Assembly: GCA_964532005.1 (NCBI GenBank)
Contig: CAZHER010000009.1
Location: 1 to 46,389 of the forward strand
DNA length: 46,389 nucleotides
Direction of reading: 5' to 3'
DNA from: CAYQEU01 sp964532005
GTDB lineage: Bacteria > Patescibacteriota > Doudnabacteria > UBA920
Made by a program: the position numbers and the translations under genes
The notes under the pieces: generated by a model
Told to the model about the DNA's origin: nothing
What the model saw: the letters and a program-made list of their open reading frames with translations, nothing else
The model's database searches: none
Shown: positions 45,559 to 46,389 of the stretch, in pieces
How the letters are laid out: the number at the start of each line of letters is the position of its first letter
How positions within the stretch are numbered: the first letter of the stretch is position 1

Positions 45559-46074
45559 ATGCCAAAAACTAAGTTACAAAAAGAACAAGATTTGCAGGAA
45601 TTAACCGAACGGTTAAAGAATGCCAAGTCTGTTGTGATGTCTGAATACCGCGGAACAACTGTAAAAGACATTGATTCTTTCCGTAGGGCGTTATCCAAGG
45701 AGAACGTTAAAAGTAAGGTATATAAAATTACTTTGCTTAAGAAAGCTTTGGCAGCAAACGGAATTGAATCCGAAAGTTTAGACTATAAAGCACCGGTAAT
45801 ACTTTCCATGTCAGACGACGAGGAAACAACACCGGCTCGCTTGGTTAAACAGATGTCTGGTGATATAAAAACAATACAAATTCTTAGTGGTATTGTAGAC
45901 AACAAATTGGTAGACAAAGAAATGGTTTTAGCTCTGGCAGACCTGCCAAGCAAAGATCAGCTTCGTGGCCAATTGGTCGGTACCATTAACGCCCCTGTTT
46001 CAGGGTTTGTTAATGTATTGGCCGGAAATCTGCGCGGTTTGATAAATGTGCTTAACGCAGTAGCACAAAAGTAA
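45559..46074 (+). CDS. rplJ: Ribosomal protein L10 (uL10)
   Basis: 171 aa, the usual length. MPKTKLQKEQDLQELTERLK, NAKSVVMSEYRGTTVKDIDS (conserved YRG), FRRALSKENVKSKVYKITLLKKAL (rRNA-binding part), and the C-terminal L12-binding helix LAGNLRGLINVLNAVAQ. It forms the base of the L7/L12 stalk. Expression is probably controlled by the leader and attenuator upstream; rplL follows after 24 nt. Confidence 0.96.
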   Translation: MPKTKLQKEQDLQELTERLKNAKSVVMSEYRGTTVKDIDSFRRALSKENVKSKVYKITLLKKALAANGIESESLDYKAPVILSMSDDEETTPARLVKQMSGDIKTIQILSGIVDNKLVDKEMVLALADLPSKDQLRGQLVGTINAPVSGFVNVLAGNLRGLINVLNAVAQK

Positions 46075-46098
46075 TTAGAATTAATTTTTAGAATATCT

Positions 46099-46389
46099 AT
46101 GTCCGAAGAAAACAAGACCGTAGAAGTTCCAGAAAAGTTCAAGACTCTGGTTGACCAGATTGAAAAACTTTCCGTTTTGGAACTTTCTGAATTAGTAAAA
46201 GTATTGGAAGATAAATTTGGTGTTTCCGCAGCTGCTCCTATGATGATGGGTGCAATGCCTACAGCCGGCGGTGCCGCTGGTGGCGCAGCAGAAGAAAAGT
46301 CTGAATTCACTGTTGAACTGACTTCTGCCGGAGACAATAAGATTAACGTTATCAAAGTTTTACGGCCGCTTTCTGGATGGTCGCAGCCG
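46099..46389 (+). CDS. rplL: Ribosomal protein L7/L12 (bL12), cut by window edge
   Basis: 97 codons are visible. The N-terminal dimerisation helix VPEKFKTLVDQIEKLSVLELSELVKVLEDKFGV, the Ala/Gly/Met-rich hinge and the start of the C-terminal domain (EEKSEFTVELTSAGDNKINVIKVLR) are as expected. The last eight residues (PLSGWSQP) do not match the family, in which the helix R-x-x-T-G-L-G-L-K-E-A-K follows. The departure begins about 24 nt from the end, which points to a sequence artefact or assembly break at the contig tip rather than a divergent protein. Confidence 0.93.
   Translation, partial: MSEENKTVEVPEKFKTLVDQIEKLSVLELSELVKVLEDKFGVSAAAPMMMGAMPTAGGAAGGAAEEKSEFTVELTSAGDNKINVIKVLRPLSGWSQP

Noticed and set aside
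1..46389. CRISPR array or cas operon near the Cas4-like nuclease
   Set aside because: No regularly spaced direct repeats with unique spacers and no other cas gene found; the nuclease belongs to the general Cas4/RecB-like family.

Overview
The window looks like a chromosomal piece from a small-genome, AT-rich bacterium, most likely a member of the Candidate Phyla Radiation (Patescibacteria). This placement is inference. It rests on short genes packed with tiny overlaps, many small membrane proteins of unknown family, a CBS-less IMP dehydrogenase, a stand-alone Cas4-like nuclease, a membrane H+-pyrophosphatase, and purine interconversion genes without de novo synthesis genes nearby. TGA is used as a stop (mnmA, the copper ATPase), so the UGA-glycine code of Gracilibacteria/Absconditabacteria does not apply. 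Many promoters have an extended -10 (TGnTATAAT) with a poor -35, and several start codons lie 6-9 nt after the -10 box, which suggests leaderless or nearly leaderless mRNAs.

Layout. (1) 1-2.5 kb: end of a mobile element with a large serine recombinase and a GIY-YIG nuclease, abutting the 3' end of tRNA-Gln(UUG). (2) 2.5-12.9 kb: conserved block (uracil PRTase, Cas4-like nuclease, flavin reductase, bactofilin-like membrane protein, YbaB, peptide deformylase, MnmA interrupted by a 10-N gap, H+-PPase, small membrane proteins). It is bounded by two tRNA-Gln genes that face outward. (3) About 12.98-30.14 kb: a ~17.2 kb integrative element sitting in the 3' end of tRNA-Gln(CUG). The last 25 nt of the tRNA locus recur at 30120-30144 with one mismatch, which I read as attL and attR. 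Cargo in order: a copper/metal island (CsoR/RcnR-type regulator, DUF1573, CcdA-like, DUF305, CopB-type ATPase, secreted His/Met-rich and cytochrome b5-like proteins), a second serine recombinase, a packaging-type module (large terminase, small-terminase-like HTH protein, ParB-methyltransferase) without capsid genes, a nested hairpin resembling two inverted dif-like sites, a LexA-like repressor, a membrane-TIR-E2-like/SEC-C operon (candidate defence system), a sigma-like protein and a transglutaminase-like protein. (4) 29.0-31.7 kb: a 30-40 nt motif derived from the downstream flank of the tRNA-Gln genes recurs four times between single + strand genes, so the region looks like a small cassette array or a stack of old integration scars. 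(5) 31.8-46.4 kb: mostly housekeeping genes (IMPase-like, NUDIX, VUT transporter, D,D-carboxypeptidase, purA, guaB, adenosine deaminase, guaA, small enzymes, MFS exporter, YdcF), ending with the rplJ-rplL operon behind an L10-type leader and an attenuator-like terminator.

The most original signals are the tRNA-Gln-derived repeat family with its cassette-like spacing, the TM-TIR-E2-like operon next to a LexA-like regulator, and the two-fold dif-like hairpin at 25156-25219. All family assignments were made by reading motifs; no database search was possible.
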